Assembly: GCF_030651625.1 (NCBI RefSeq)
Contig: NZ_JAUSCF010000022.1
Location: 404,425-468,424 of the forward strand
DNA from: Hydrogenophaga sp.
GTDB taxonomy: Bacteria; Pseudomonadota; Gammaproteobacteria; Burkholderiales; Burkholderiaceae_C
DNA: 64,000 bases
Direction: 5' to 3'
The translations under genes and the position numbers were made by a program. How positions within the stretch are numbered: the first letter of the stretch is position 1; every line of letters starts with the position of its first letter. Below are positions 1 to 8,183 of the stretch, one piece after another. Under the pieces are notes generated by a model. It was not told the DNA's origin. It did not search any database and saw only the letters and a program-made list of their open reading frames with translations.

Positions 1-1140
1 ATGCTCCCATTGAACGCGTCCAAGCTATTTTCTCGCGCCCAGGTGGTCACCTGTGCCGCTCCCCTGCGCTTCACCATGATTGCGATCACCGCGGCTGCCC
101 TGCTCGGCGGGTGTACCGTGCTTCAGGAAGACAAGATCGACTACAAGAGCGCCCAACGCGGCAGCACACTGGAAATCCCCCCCGATCTGACCCAGCTCAA
201 TCGGGACAACCGTTTTGCTGTGCCGGGCGCGACGGTGACTGCCAGCGGTTTTGAAGCGGGGCAACCTGCTCAGCCTGGCGGCAGCACAGCCGCGACCACC
301 GTCGGCGATGTGCGCATCGAGCGCGCAGGCAGCCAACGCTGGCTGGTGGTGGATCGCCCTGCCGATGCGCTCTGGGAGCCGGTGCGGTCGTTCTGGCAAG
401 AGAGCGGCTTTGTGCTGGAGCTCGATCAGGAAGCGCTCGGCATCATGGAAACCGACTGGGCGGAAAACCGCGCCAAGCTGCCGCAGGATTTCATCCGGCG
501 CGCGCTGGGACGGGTACTCGACGCGGTCTACTCCACTGCAGAGCGCGACCGTTTCCGCACGCGTCTGGAACGCACACCTTCGGGAGGTACGGAAATCTAC
601 ATCAGCCACCGCGGCATGATCGAGGTCTACACCACGACACAGAAGGAAGAAACCCGCTGGCAACCCCGACCAGCCGACGTTGAGCTGGAAACCGAGTTCC
701 TGCGTCGCCTGATGGTTCGACTGGGTGTGAGCGAAGCGCAATCCCAGGCCATTGCAGCCACAGCCCCGTCAGTCGCTGCTGCGCGCCTGACCACGGTGAA
801 CAATGTGCCTGTGATGCAATTTGAAGATGGCTTTGACCGCGGCTGGCGCCGGGTGGGTTTGGCGCTGGACCGTACCGGTTTTACCGTCGAGGATCGCAAT
901 CGCAGTCAGGGGATTTACTTCGTCCGGTATGTCGAACCCAGAGCCGCCTCGGGCCAGCCAGGTCTGATCGGTCGCATGTTTGGCGCTTCGAGAAATGAAG
1001 CGACGCCAGTGCGTTACCGCGTTGCGGTGGTCAGCACCAATAACATCACTTCTGTGTCGGTGTTGTCTTCCGAGGGCCAGCCAGACAACTCCGAAAATGC
1101 TCAGCGCATCCTCAAGCTTCTGGCAGACGACCTCAAGTAA
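1..1140 (+). CDS. bamC: Outer membrane protein assembly factor BamC (lipoprotein)
   Basis: BamC is an accessory lipoprotein of the BAM complex, which inserts beta-barrel proteins into the outer membrane. The N-terminus carries a hydrophobic stretch ending in a lipobox (LLGGC, Cys at about residue 38). It is followed by the BamC-typical segment DKIDYKSA...IPPDLTQL, the unstructured lasso region known to contact BamD. Two helix-grip domains follow, at roughly residues 100-240 and 270-375. Length (379 aa) is normal for betaproteobacteria. The frame is open from base 1, so the true start may be at 1, at the in-frame TTG at 10, at the GTG at 43, or before the window. A start at the ATG at 76 would leave no basic n-region. 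A rho-independent terminator follows. Confidence 0.9.
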   Translation: MLPLNASKLFSRAQVVTCAAPLRFTMIAITAAALLGGCTVLQEDKIDYKSAQRGSTLEIPPDLTQLNRDNRFAVPGATVTASGFEAGQPAQPGGSTAATTVGDVRIERAGSQRWLVVDRPADALWEPVRSFWQESGFVLELDQEALGIMETDWAENRAKLPQDFIRRALGRVLDAVYSTAERDRFRTRLERTPSGGTEIYISHRGMIEVYTTTQKEETRWQPRPADVELETEFLRRLMVRLGVSEAQSQAIAATAPSVAAARLTTVNNVPVMQFEDGFDRGWRRVGLALDRTGFTVEDRNRSQGIYFVRYVEPRAASGQPGLIGRMFGASRNEATPVRYRVAVVSTNNITSVSVLSSEGQPDNSENAQRILKLLADDLK

Positions 1141-1162
1141 AGCGCTCTCTGCGTCCAGACAA

Positions 1163-1186
1163 ATGCCGCCCTCGGGCGGCATTTTT
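1163..1186 (+). terminator. Rho-independent terminator after bamC
   Basis: An 8-bp stem (ATGCCGCC at 1163-1170 pairing with 1175-1182) with a CTCG loop runs straight into a T-run. It sits 22 bases after the bamC stop. Confidence 0.85.
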
Positions 1187-1348
1187 CATGGGGTTGGTAC
1201 CGTACCAGTGCACGGCTGCTGGTTTTCATGAAGCAAGCTCCCTTGTGGAAATGGTTTGCCATCGCACCCATTAACGCAACAACGAAGAAGATGAAAAACG
1301 ACGGAAAGGGATGCAGCGAACCTTCGCTCCAATACGCAGCACAGCGAG

Positions 1349-1864
1349 TTACAAGCCCAGCGTGCTCGCCGGAAAAGAAGGTGCCGCCTTGTGCCACTCT
1401 GCTTCGAGACGCTCTCCCAAGGCGACGCGCCGTGCCGGCTCGAACGTGGCCACCACCACGTTGTGTTTCAAGTCCAGCCGCTCCATGGTCCATTCCGGGG
1501 TCCAGATGGCGCTCATCACTTCGCCTCCTGAGCTTCTGCCTGTGGCACGAGCCTCCACCAGGTGCGACCAGGCCACGCGCCACTGGACGAACCGGGGGTG
1601 CTTTTGGCGAAGCGGGGCAAAGTCTTGCGCGAGCAGATGCAGGGACCGCCCGCTGGCGGACCATGCCTGGATCGAATCAATCACTGATCGCTCACCAAGT
1701 GGCCAATCGGAAAAATCCTGATCGCACCACACCATCTTCACCCATCCGCGACTGGCCGCGGTGGCGATGGCCTGTCGCACCAGGTCGATGAATGCATTGC
1801 GCCCCAGCAAGCGCCCTTCCGGCAGGGAGATGGGGTTCGGAGACGGGTCAGCAGTGGTTTCCAT
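1349..1864 (-). CDS. Conserved hypothetical protein
   Basis: I do not recognise a named family. The product is about 171 aa, soluble-looking, Trp-rich (VKMVWCDQDFSDWPLGE, QAWSASGRSLHLLAQDFAPL, IWTPEWTMERLDL) and has no membrane segment or signal peptide. The pattern of an early 'FIDLVRQAI', then 'CDQDFSDWPLGERSVIDSIQAW', resembles small proteins that place a sample in a phospholipase-D or HAD-like fold, but I cannot see a catalytic motif. Start chosen at the ATG at 1864, with GAGG seven bases upstream, rather than the TTG two codons earlier. The gene is downstream of and parallel to roxA with a 61-base gap, so the two may be co-transcribed. Confidence 0.6.
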   Translation of the reverse strand: METTADPSPNPISLPEGRLLGRNAFIDLVRQAIATAASRGWVKMVWCDQDFSDWPLGERSVIDSIQAWSASGRSLHLLAQDFAPLRQKHPRFVQWRVAWSHLVEARATGRSSGGEVMSAIWTPEWTMERLDLKHNVVVATFEPARRVALGERLEAEWHKAAPSFPASTLGL

Positions 1865-1925
1865 GGACAAACCTCATATTCATAAGAGCTGATCTCACCA
1901 GCCCTGATCTGCGCAAGGGACTGAA

Positions 1926-3080
1926 TCAGCCTGGTTCATTCAGCTTTAGCCAGCCTGCCTCAAACCAGTCCTGAAGCAAGGCCAGCGCAGCTCCGCTCGC
2001 CTTGCCCACATCACGGGCGACCAGACACCGCTGATTGGCCAAACGGCGCATGAGGCGTGCATCTGCACCTCCTGCCAGAAACCCCTCACCATTGATGAAC
2101 ACATGACGATCGTCGTACATCATGCGGGTACGACGGTCCAGGCGCAAGGCCCCGATTGACCAAACTCCTTCTGGCTGATCAAACCAGACGCGCGGCTTGG
2201 GCTCCGTCATGACTTCACCCAACGCACACGCGAGTGTCTGGCGTTGCGCCAGCAAGCGTTGCAGGCCATCAGCGGCAAATGCCTCCAGTGCCGGCGGCAA
2301 AGCCGCAGGTGTGGAAGTGGCAGGCTGACTCCGATCGGCATAGAGTGTGGCGTCTTCAAACTCATCAGCCATGCGCTGCAGAAGCTCTCCCGCGAGACCG
2401 CCGCGTTGTGGGGCCCTGAACCCGATCGAATAGGTCATGCAGTCCCCGCCCTCAGCCACACCGTCATGGGCCCAACGAGGTGGCAGGTAGAGCATGTCAC
2501 CCGGGTTCAACAGGTGTTCTTCCTCGGCCTCGAACCGACTCAGTATTTTCAATGGCACACCCGGCGCCAGCGAAAGGTCCTTTTGTCGACCGATGCGCCA
2601 GCGGCGCTGCCCGCTGACCTGCAGCAGGAACACGTCGTAGCTGTCAAAGTGAGGTCCAACGCCTCCCCCATCACTGGCCCAGGAGATCATCAAGTCGTCC
2701 AGGCGCGCGTCGGGCACAAAACGGAACCGCTGGAGCAGGTCGTGGGCTGCGTCCAGGTGGGTGTCAACGCCCTGGACCAGCAGCGTCCAGCCCTTTCTCT
2801 TCAGTGGCGGCAATGCCCGTGTTGAAAAGGGACCGTGTCTGAGCGTCCAGCCTGGCTCTTTGTGTTCAATCAGTCGCGACTCCACGGCGTCGTCCGCAGC
2901 CATCGAAAACAACGCCTTGCGACTCAGCAAGGGGACAAAGTCGGGCAGCGCGTTGCGAATCAGCAGCGGTTTCTTCTGCCAATGGCGTTGCATGAAACGG
3001 GCTGGAGAAAGCCCGCCCAGCAAGGCGACTGGCTCGTGAGGCAATGGGATGGATGGGCTGGTGGCTCGGGCGGGTGTCAT
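1926..3080 (-). CDS. roxA: RoxA-type cupin 2-oxoglutarate/Fe(II) oxygenase (ribosomal protein arginine hydroxylase)
   Basis: This is a JmjC-like cupin of the YcfD/RoxA family, which hydroxylates an arginine of ribosomal protein L16 (uL16) using Fe(II), O2 and 2-oxoglutarate. The N-terminus reads GGLSPARFMQRHWQKKPLLIRNA, typical of the family. The iron-binding HxD lies in GGGVGPHFDSYDVFLLQVSGQRRW (about residues 138-160), and the distal His is in the LYLPPRWAHDGVAEG segment. The length (384 aa) matches the family, whose C-terminal part is a winged-helix dimerisation domain. It is divergent from slyD with only 14 bases between start codons. Confidence 0.88.
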   Translation of the reverse strand: MTPARATSPSIPLPHEPVALLGGLSPARFMQRHWQKKPLLIRNALPDFVPLLSRKALFSMAADDAVESRLIEHKEPGWTLRHGPFSTRALPPLKRKGWTLLVQGVDTHLDAAHDLLQRFRFVPDARLDDLMISWASDGGGVGPHFDSYDVFLLQVSGQRRWRIGRQKDLSLAPGVPLKILSRFEAEEEHLLNPGDMLYLPPRWAHDGVAEGGDCMTYSIGFRAPQRGGLAGELLQRMADEFEDATLYADRSQPATSTPAALPPALEAFAADGLQRLLAQRQTLACALGEVMTEPKPRVWFDQPEGVWSIGALRLDRRTRMMYDDRHVFINGEGFLAGGADARLMRRLANQRCLVARDVGKASGAALALLQDWFEAGWLKLNEPG

Positions 3081-3094
3081 GGGACAATTGTCGG

Positions 3095-3646
3095 ATGAAA
3101 ATTTCTGAACAATGCGTGGTCGCGTTGACCTGGACGCTCAAGGACACATTGGGTGAAGAACTCGACACGCTCGACGATCCGGTCGAGTTCCTGGTGGGCG
3201 GAACCGACCTGCTCGACAAGATTGAAAACGCGTTGCGAGGCCACGTCGCTGGCGACACGATCGATCTGCATCTGGAACCTCAGAACGCATTCGGCGACTA
3301 TGACGACCGACTGCTGTTTCTGGAGCCCCGCCACCTGTTTCCTGAACAGATCGAAGAAGGCATGGGGTTCGAAGGTCTGCCGGAAGGCGGCAATCCTGCA
3401 GCGCCGAAGGATCGACTGTACTTCGTGAGCGACATCTACCCCGATCACGTGGTGCTCGATGGCAACCACCCTCTGGCCGGCATTGCCTTGCGTATCAAGA
3501 TGAAAGTGCATGCTGTTCGCGAGGCCACTTTGAACGAAATCGGCCTCGGAACCCTGGGCACGGGCTTCTTCCGCATGCAGGTCGATTCCAGCAACCCGGC
3601 GGTGGGAGACGAAGACACTCCACCAGGATCCCACACGCTTCATTGA
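3095..3646 (+). CDS. slyD: FKBP-type peptidyl-prolyl isomerase, SlyD family
   Basis: This is a peptidyl-prolyl cis/trans isomerase and chaperone of the SlyD type. The FKBP core is split by an insert-in-flap chaperone domain: LEPQNAFGDYDDRLLFLEPRHLFPEQIEEGMGFEGL around residues 65-100, then the return strand HPLAGIALRIKMKVHAVREAT. The start is the ATG at 3095 (MKISEQCVVAL...). Extending to 3044 would read through the roxA start region. The C-terminal tail is short and lacks the His/Cys-rich metal-binding extension of the E. coli protein, so a nickel-delivery role is less likely. About 183 aa. Confidence 0.88.
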   Translation: MKISEQCVVALTWTLKDTLGEELDTLDDPVEFLVGGTDLLDKIENALRGHVAGDTIDLHLEPQNAFGDYDDRLLFLEPRHLFPEQIEEGMGFEGLPEGGNPAAPKDRLYFVSDIYPDHVVLDGNHPLAGIALRIKMKVHAVREATLNEIGLGTLGTGFFRMQVDSSNPAVGDEDTPPGSHTLH

Positions 3647-3750
3647 AGCCAGTCACAACGCTGCCGCACCGCCGACCACGACGCCAGCCAGTTGTCTGGG
3701 ACGAAGCCCATGGCAGGCCACGAGGCTCATCGCCCTGCGAGGTCGGCTTT

Positions 3751-4200
3751 CTATCCCCGTCCTGTTGAACCGTAGCCCCCAGAGCCGCGCAAGCTGGCTT
3801 CTGCAAAGTCCTCAACCAAACGAAAGTTCGGTTGCACCACAGGCACGATCACCATTTGTGCAATGCGCTCCATGGGTTCGATCGTGAAAGGCACATCGCT
3901 GCGATTCCACGCGCTGACCATGAGTTGGCCCTGGTAATCGCTGTCGATGAGACCCACCAGATTGCCCAGCACGATACCGTGCTTGTGACCCAACCCCGAT
4001 CGCGGCAGGATCATGGCCGCGAAACCCGGATCGGCCAGATGAATGGCCAATCCGGTGGGGATGAGTTGCCAGGCGTTGGGGGCCAGCGTCAGTGGCTCAT
4101 CCAGGCAAGCCCTGAGATCAAGCCCCGCGCTACCCGGCGTGGCGTAGCTGGGCAGTTGATCCGACATGCGCGGATCCATCACTTTGACATCGACTTGCAT
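3751..4200 (-). CDS. dut: dUTP diphosphatase
   Basis: The enzyme hydrolyses dUTP to dUMP and pyrophosphate, keeping uracil out of DNA and supplying dTMP synthesis. The five trimeric dUTPase motifs are visible: [11 protein letters not shown] (1), [16 protein letters not shown] (2), [17 protein letters not shown] (3), [11 protein letters not shown] (4), and the glycine-rich C-terminal arm [12 protein letters not shown] (5). Length (149 aa) is normal. It lies 48 bases downstream of the TRAP large permease gene in the same direction. In related genomes dut is often next to coaBC, but here the two are 43 kb apart. Confidence 0.95.
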   Translation of the reverse strand: MQVDVKVMDPRMSDQLPSYATPGSAGLDLRACLDEPLTLAPNAWQLIPTGLAIHLADPGFAAMILPRSGLGHKHGIVLGNLVGLIDSDYQGQLMVSAWNRSDVPFTIEPMERIAQMVIVPVVQPNFRLVEDFAEASLRGSGGYGSTGRG

Positions 4201-4248
4201 GTTGGAAACGACTTGCTTGTTGGGCGGGATCGGATGACTGTATTCAGC

Positions 4249-6012
4249 CTACTTGAGTGCGTCTTCCAACGCCTTGGCCGGATCGACCTCCTCGGCATCC
4301 CGCCTCGGGCCAAATCCCTCCATGCTCGGAGGCTTGTCGTTGTCGTCGCCAAACGGATCATCCAGCCCTGGCATGTTGAGCAGCATGTCACGCACCGACG
4401 ACTCGTCGACCACGATCGGCTTGCTGAGACTGCCCGTCACCAGGGTGGGGTTGAAGAGAATGACAGCCACCATGATGATCTGCAGCGCAATGAATGCAAT
4501 CGAGCCCTGGTAGATCTGGCCCGTGGTCACCGCCTTGATGCGCTTGCCGGTCACCACATCATCGTAGTCGTTGCGGGCGGCCACGCTGCGCAAATAGAAC
4601 AGCGCAAAGCCGAACGGAGGCGTCAGGAAAGAAGTCTGCAGGTTCATGGCGATCAACACCCCGAACCAGATCAGGTTCACGTCGAGCTTTTGTGCCACCG
4701 GCACCAGCAGCGGAATCACGATGAAGGCGATTTCAAAGAAGTCGATGAAGAAGCCCAGCACGAACACCAGCAGGTTCACGAACAGCAGGAAGCCCAACTG
4801 TCCACCGGGCAACTTGTCGAAAAGATGCTCGACCCAGATGTGTCCATCGGCTGCGTTGAACGTGAAACTGAAAACGGTGGATCCGATCAGGATGAACATC
4901 ACGAAGATGGCCAGCTTGGTCGAATTTTCCAGGGCCTGCTGCAGCAGCTTGAAACTCAGTGTGCGGCGCACGCCTGCCATCACGATGGCGCCAATGGCCC
5001 CCATGGCACCGCCCTCGGTGGGCGTGGCAATGCCCAGAAAGATGGTGCCGAGCACCAGGAAAATGAGCACCAGAGGCGGAATCAGCACAAAGGTGACGCG
5101 CTCGGTCAGACGGGACAGCAGCCCGATCCGGAACACCTTGTTCACCACAGCCAGCCCGAACGCCACGAAGGTGCCGATGGTGAACGAGAGAATGAACGTC
5201 TCGTCGCTTGGCGCCGGACTCGAACGCCCCATCCACGGATTCAGGACGGATTCGTGAATCTGCGCCCAGAACAAGGCCGCTCCCACCGAAATCGCCATCA
5301 GTATCAGCAGCGAGCGATGGCCGCTGCTTCCATTCGGCTGGTTGTAAATGCGCGCTTCGGGCGGAAGGGCTGGCACCCATTTGGGGCGCACGATCGCGAC
5401 CGCCACAATGAACAGCAGGTACAGGCTCACCAGCATCAGGCCAGGGATCAGGGCGCCGGAATACATGTCGCCAACCGACCGGCCCAGCTGGTCTGCAAGA
5501 ACAATCAGCACCAGCGAAGGCGGCAGGGCTTGCGCCAGCGTACCGGAAGCGGTGATCGTGCCCGTGGCGATGGCGCGGTTGTAGCCATAGCGCAGCATGA
5601 TGGGCATGGCGATCAGGCCCATGGAGATCACGGAGGCAGCCACCACGCCAGTGGTCGCAGCCAGCAACGCACCTACGAGGACCACAGCAATGCCCACCCC
5701 GCCACGCAGGGGGCCAAAGACCTGCCCCACGGTCTCCAGTAAGTCTTCAGCCATCCGGCTGCGCTCCAGGATGATGCCCATCAGCGTGAAGAAGGGAATG
5801 GCGAGCAGCGTGTCGTTCTGCATGATGCCGAACACGCGCAGCGGCAGCGCCTGAAACAGGTTGGCTGGAAACAGACCGATCTCCATGCCGATCAGGCCGA
5901 AGAAAAGGCCCGTGGCTGCGAGCGAAAACGCGACCGGAAACCCGGCCAGCAAAAAGACGATCAAGCCCCCAAACATCAGGGGCACAAAGTTGTTCGAAAG
6001 TATTTCGCTCAT
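4249..6012 (-). CDS. TRAP transporter large permease (DctM family)
   Basis: This is the large membrane subunit of a tripartite ATP-independent periplasmic transporter, driving Na+- or H+-coupled solute import with the DctP and DctQ neighbours. It is highly hydrophobic throughout, with DctM signatures such as LLAIPFFTLMGIILERS, ATTGVVAASVISMGLIAMPIMLRYGY, and LGIATPTEGGAMGAIGAIV. At 587 aa it is much longer than the usual ~430 aa. The extra length is an insertion around residues 215-290 and a polar, acidic C-terminal tail of about 65 residues. This long form is typical of the 'mannitol/chloroaromatic' TRAP subgroup. The start overlaps the dctQ stop by 4 bases. Confidence 0.9.
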   Translation of the reverse strand: MSEILSNNFVPLMFGGLIVFLLAGFPVAFSLAATGLFFGLIGMEIGLFPANLFQALPLRVFGIMQNDTLLAIPFFTLMGIILERSRMAEDLLETVGQVFGPLRGGVGIAVVLVGALLAATTGVVAASVISMGLIAMPIMLRYGYNRAIATGTITASGTLAQALPPSLVLIVLADQLGRSVGDMYSGALIPGLMLVSLYLLFIVAVAIVRPKWVPALPPEARIYNQPNGSSGHRSLLILMAISVGAALFWAQIHESVLNPWMGRSSPAPSDETFILSFTIGTFVAFGLAVVNKVFRIGLLSRLTERVTFVLIPPLVLIFLVLGTIFLGIATPTEGGAMGAIGAIVMAGVRRTLSFKLLQQALENSTKLAIFVMFILIGSTVFSFTFNAADGHIWVEHLFDKLPGGQLGFLLFVNLLVFVLGFFIDFFEIAFIVIPLLVPVAQKLDVNLIWFGVLIAMNLQTSFLTPPFGFALFYLRSVAARNDYDDVVTGKRIKAVTTGQIYQGSIAFIALQIIMVAVILFNPTLVTGSLSKPIVVDESSVRDMLLNMPGLDDPFGDDNDKPPSMEGFGPRRDAEEVDPAKALEDALK

Positions 6013-6611
6013 GACTGGGCTCCGGCCTTGCGGGCCTTTTCCTGGGCTTCAATTTCCTTGGCCAGCAACTCGGTCTCACTCGGGCCGCTGTGGTCGAGCA
6101 CGTCTGGACCATGTCCGGTGAGAAAGGCAATGCGTTTGATGAGTTCGGATATGCCCTGCACGAACAGGAGCGCGAAGCCCAGCGGGATCATCCCGTAGAC
6201 AGGCCAGCGGATGAGACCACCCGAGTTGGAGGACATTTCGCCCGATATCCAGGCGCGCTCGAACAACGGCCAGCCCAGGGTGACCATGAAATAGCACAGG
6301 GGCAAAAGGAACACGATGATGCCTGCCACATCGATCCAGTTGCGCGTGCGGGGACTCAGCCGGCTGGAGATGAAGTCGATTCGCACATGCGCATTGCGAA
6401 GGAACGCGTAGCCCCCACCCAGCATGAAGACAGCAGCGAACAGGTACCACTGGATTTCCAGCCACGCGTTCGAACTGATGCTGAACGACTTTCTGATGAC
6501 CGCGTTGCCGGCACTGATCAGGGTCGCGGCAAGAATGAGCCACATGACCACTTTTCCGATCAGGCTGCTGATACCGTCTATGAAGCGAGAGAGTTTGAGC
6601 AGTAGAGACAT
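6009..6611 (-). CDS. TRAP transporter small permease (DctQ family)
   Basis: This is the small four-helix membrane subunit that pairs with DctM. Four hydrophobic segments are visible (about residues 15-35, 45-65, 90-110, 135-160) with the family's typical arrangement SSNAWLEIQWYLFAAVFMLGGGYAFLRNAHVRIDF. Start chosen at the ATG at 6611 (MSLLLKLSRFIDGIS) rather than the longer frame from 6629, because this places the first amphipathic helix at the N-terminus. The stop overlaps the dctM start by 4 bases (ATGA), indicating translational coupling. Confidence 0.88.
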   Translation of the reverse strand: MSLLLKLSRFIDGISSLIGKVVMWLILAATLISAGNAVIRKSFSISSNAWLEIQWYLFAAVFMLGGGYAFLRNAHVRIDFISSRLSPRTRNWIDVAGIIVFLLPLCYFMVTLGWPLFERAWISGEMSSNSGGLIRWPVYGMIPLGFALLFVQGISELIKRIAFLTGHGPDVLDHSGPSETELLAKEIEAQEKARKAGAQS

Positions 6612-6740
6612 GGGATGTACCCGCAACAAGGGGCTGGACAGAAAACGGACCCAGTCTAGTGGGAGTCTGGCCCGACACCTGATGGCCAGCTGACTGTGAG
6701 GGTGCTGGGCATCAGATGAAAACTCATGTGGAACGTAGCG

Positions 6741-6768
6741 AAAAACCCCGCCGGAGCGGGGTTTTTTT
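6741..6768. terminator. Bidirectional terminator between dctP and dctQ
   Basis: A six-base stem (CCCCGC 6746-6751 / GCGGGG 6756-6761) is flanked by A5 on the left and T7 on the right, so it can terminate in both directions. For the minus-strand TRAP genes it lies 18 bases after the dctP stop and before dctQ. It probably makes most transcripts stop after the binding protein, giving excess DctP over the membrane subunits. Confidence 0.8.
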
Positions 6769-6785
6769 CCGCAAGGCCGGGGGCC

Positions 6786-7865
6786 TTACAGTGTGGCAGC
6801 CTGCATGTAGCGGTCGAACTGAGCTTCCGTGAACCGGAACCAAAGGTTCTGGTCTTTACGGAAGTTTGAGTAATCAGCGTAGATTTTCTTCCATGCCGGG
6901 TTCGTGTCGCTGAGCTCCGTGTAGAGCGACATGGACTGCTTGAAGGCCTCGTCCATCACGGGACGCGGGAATGGCAGCACCTTGACGCCACCAGCCACCA
7001 GACGCTTCAAAGCGGCCGGGTTGCGGTTGTCGTACATGGCCTGCATGGTGGTGTGCGCATGCGAGGCAGCGCATTCCACGATGGCCTTGTTCTCTGCCGA
7101 CAGCCCGTTGTAGGCGGCCTTGTTGACGTAGAAGTCGAGCTGTGCGCCACCTTCCCACCAGCCTGGGTAGTAATAGTTCTTGGCAACCTTCTGGAAGCCG
7201 AGCTTTTCATCGTCGTAAGGACCGACCCACTCGACCGCGTCGATGGTGCCGCGCTCCAGCGCCTGGTAAATTTCGCCGCCCGGGATGTTCTGCGGCACAC
7301 CGCCCATGCGGGTGATGACCTTGCCGGCAAACCCGCCCACGCGGAACTTCAAGCCCTTCATATCGTCGAGGCTCTTGATCTCGTTGCGATACCAGCCACC
7401 CATCTGGGCACCGGTGTTGCCGCCTGGGAAGTTCACGATGTTGTACTTGTCGTAGAACTCGCGGAACAGCTTCAAGCCGTTGCCGTCGTAGAACCAGGAG
7501 GTGAGTTGGCGGCTGTTCAAACCGAATGGAATGGCCGTACCCATGGCAAAGGTGTCGTCCTTGCCAAAGAAGTAGTAGGGAGCGGTGTGGGCCACTTGCA
7601 CGGTGCCTTCCTGGACACCATCGACCACACCGAAAGCCGGCATCAATTCGCCGCCAGCGTGCACAGAGATCTCGAATTTGCCGCCGGACATTTCGCCGAC
7701 CTTCTTGGCAAACACCTCTGCTGCGCCGTAAATGGTGTCCAGCGCCTTGGGAAAGCTGGAAGCAAGACGCCAGCGGATGGCGGCCTGGGCGTGAACCGCT
7801 GGTGCGACTCCTGCCGTGAGCACACCGGCGATGCCCGCGTGCTTGATGAGTGAACGACGATCCAT
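6786..7865 (-). CDS. TRAP transporter substrate-binding protein (DctP family, TakP-like)
   Basis: This is a periplasmic solute receptor for the TRAP permease encoded just downstream. An N-terminal twin-arginine-like signal (DRRSLIKHAGIAGVL...AVHAQA) suggests export, possibly by Tat. The mature protein follows the DctP pattern: LASSFPKALDTIYGAAEVFAKKV, then GLKFRVGGFAGKVITRMGGVPQ. The stretch TIDAVEWVGPYDDEKLGF closely resembles the ligand- and metal-binding loop of TakP/lactate-type receptors, so a 2-oxoacid or hydroxyacid substrate is my inference. 359 aa; GGAG eight bases before the ATG. Transcription probably starts in the 318-base gap upstream. Confidence 0.9.
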   Translation of the reverse strand: MDRRSLIKHAGIAGVLTAGVAPAVHAQAAIRWRLASSFPKALDTIYGAAEVFAKKVGEMSGGKFEISVHAGGELMPAFGVVDGVQEGTVQVAHTAPYYFFGKDDTFAMGTAIPFGLNSRQLTSWFYDGNGLKLFREFYDKYNIVNFPGGNTGAQMGGWYRNEIKSLDDMKGLKFRVGGFAGKVITRMGGVPQNIPGGEIYQALERGTIDAVEWVGPYDDEKLGFQKVAKNYYYPGWWEGGAQLDFYVNKAAYNGLSAENKAIVECAASHAHTTMQAMYDNRNPAALKRLVAGGVKVLPFPRPVMDEAFKQSMSLYTELSDTNPAWKKIYADYSNFRKDQNLWFRFTEAQFDRYMQAATL

Positions 7866-8183
7866 ATCGATTGACTCCGTGGTTGGTATGGGAAAACCCG
7901 ACCCGGTGATCCAGGCAGGTGACTTTATGGGTCAAGCAGAATTGTAGGAACGGGGTCACCGTGATCGCTGGGGGTTTTCCCTCGAAAGCAGCGGTTTGAC
8001 TGCGGGTATTCAGCCTCTTGCAAGGTTCGATGCAAAGCCAGGCCGTGTCTCACGGCCACGTGCTGTCAGAAGTCCGGAAATTGCACTCTTGCGGTGCAGG
8101 CAAAAAACTGAACAGTCGACGACCTACCCGCCTGACCCATCAAGCGCGGCGGCAGTGCGTGGAATGTCAGCCGCCCTGATCCC
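7866..8183. other. Non-coding gap between dxs and dctP
   Basis: This 318-base stretch contains no convincing gene. It must hold the promoter for the TRAP operon near its left end and the 3' region of dxs near its right end. The only structure I see is a perfect 7-bp stem-loop GGCCGTG-TCT-CACGGCC at 8041-8057. It lacks a T-run and lies 127 bases past the dxs stop. Confidence 0.5.

Noticed and set aside
3832..5742. Long His/Gln-rich plus-strand open frame (636 codons)
   Set aside because: It is antisense to dut and the TRAP large permease. Its composition (His, Gln, Arg, Asp) is what GC-rich coding DNA gives in the complementary frame, and it has no recognisable domain.
8041..8057. Perfect stem-loop as a dxs terminator
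   Set aside because: It has a 7-bp stem but no T-run and lies 127 bases past the stop, so it is not a convincing terminator.
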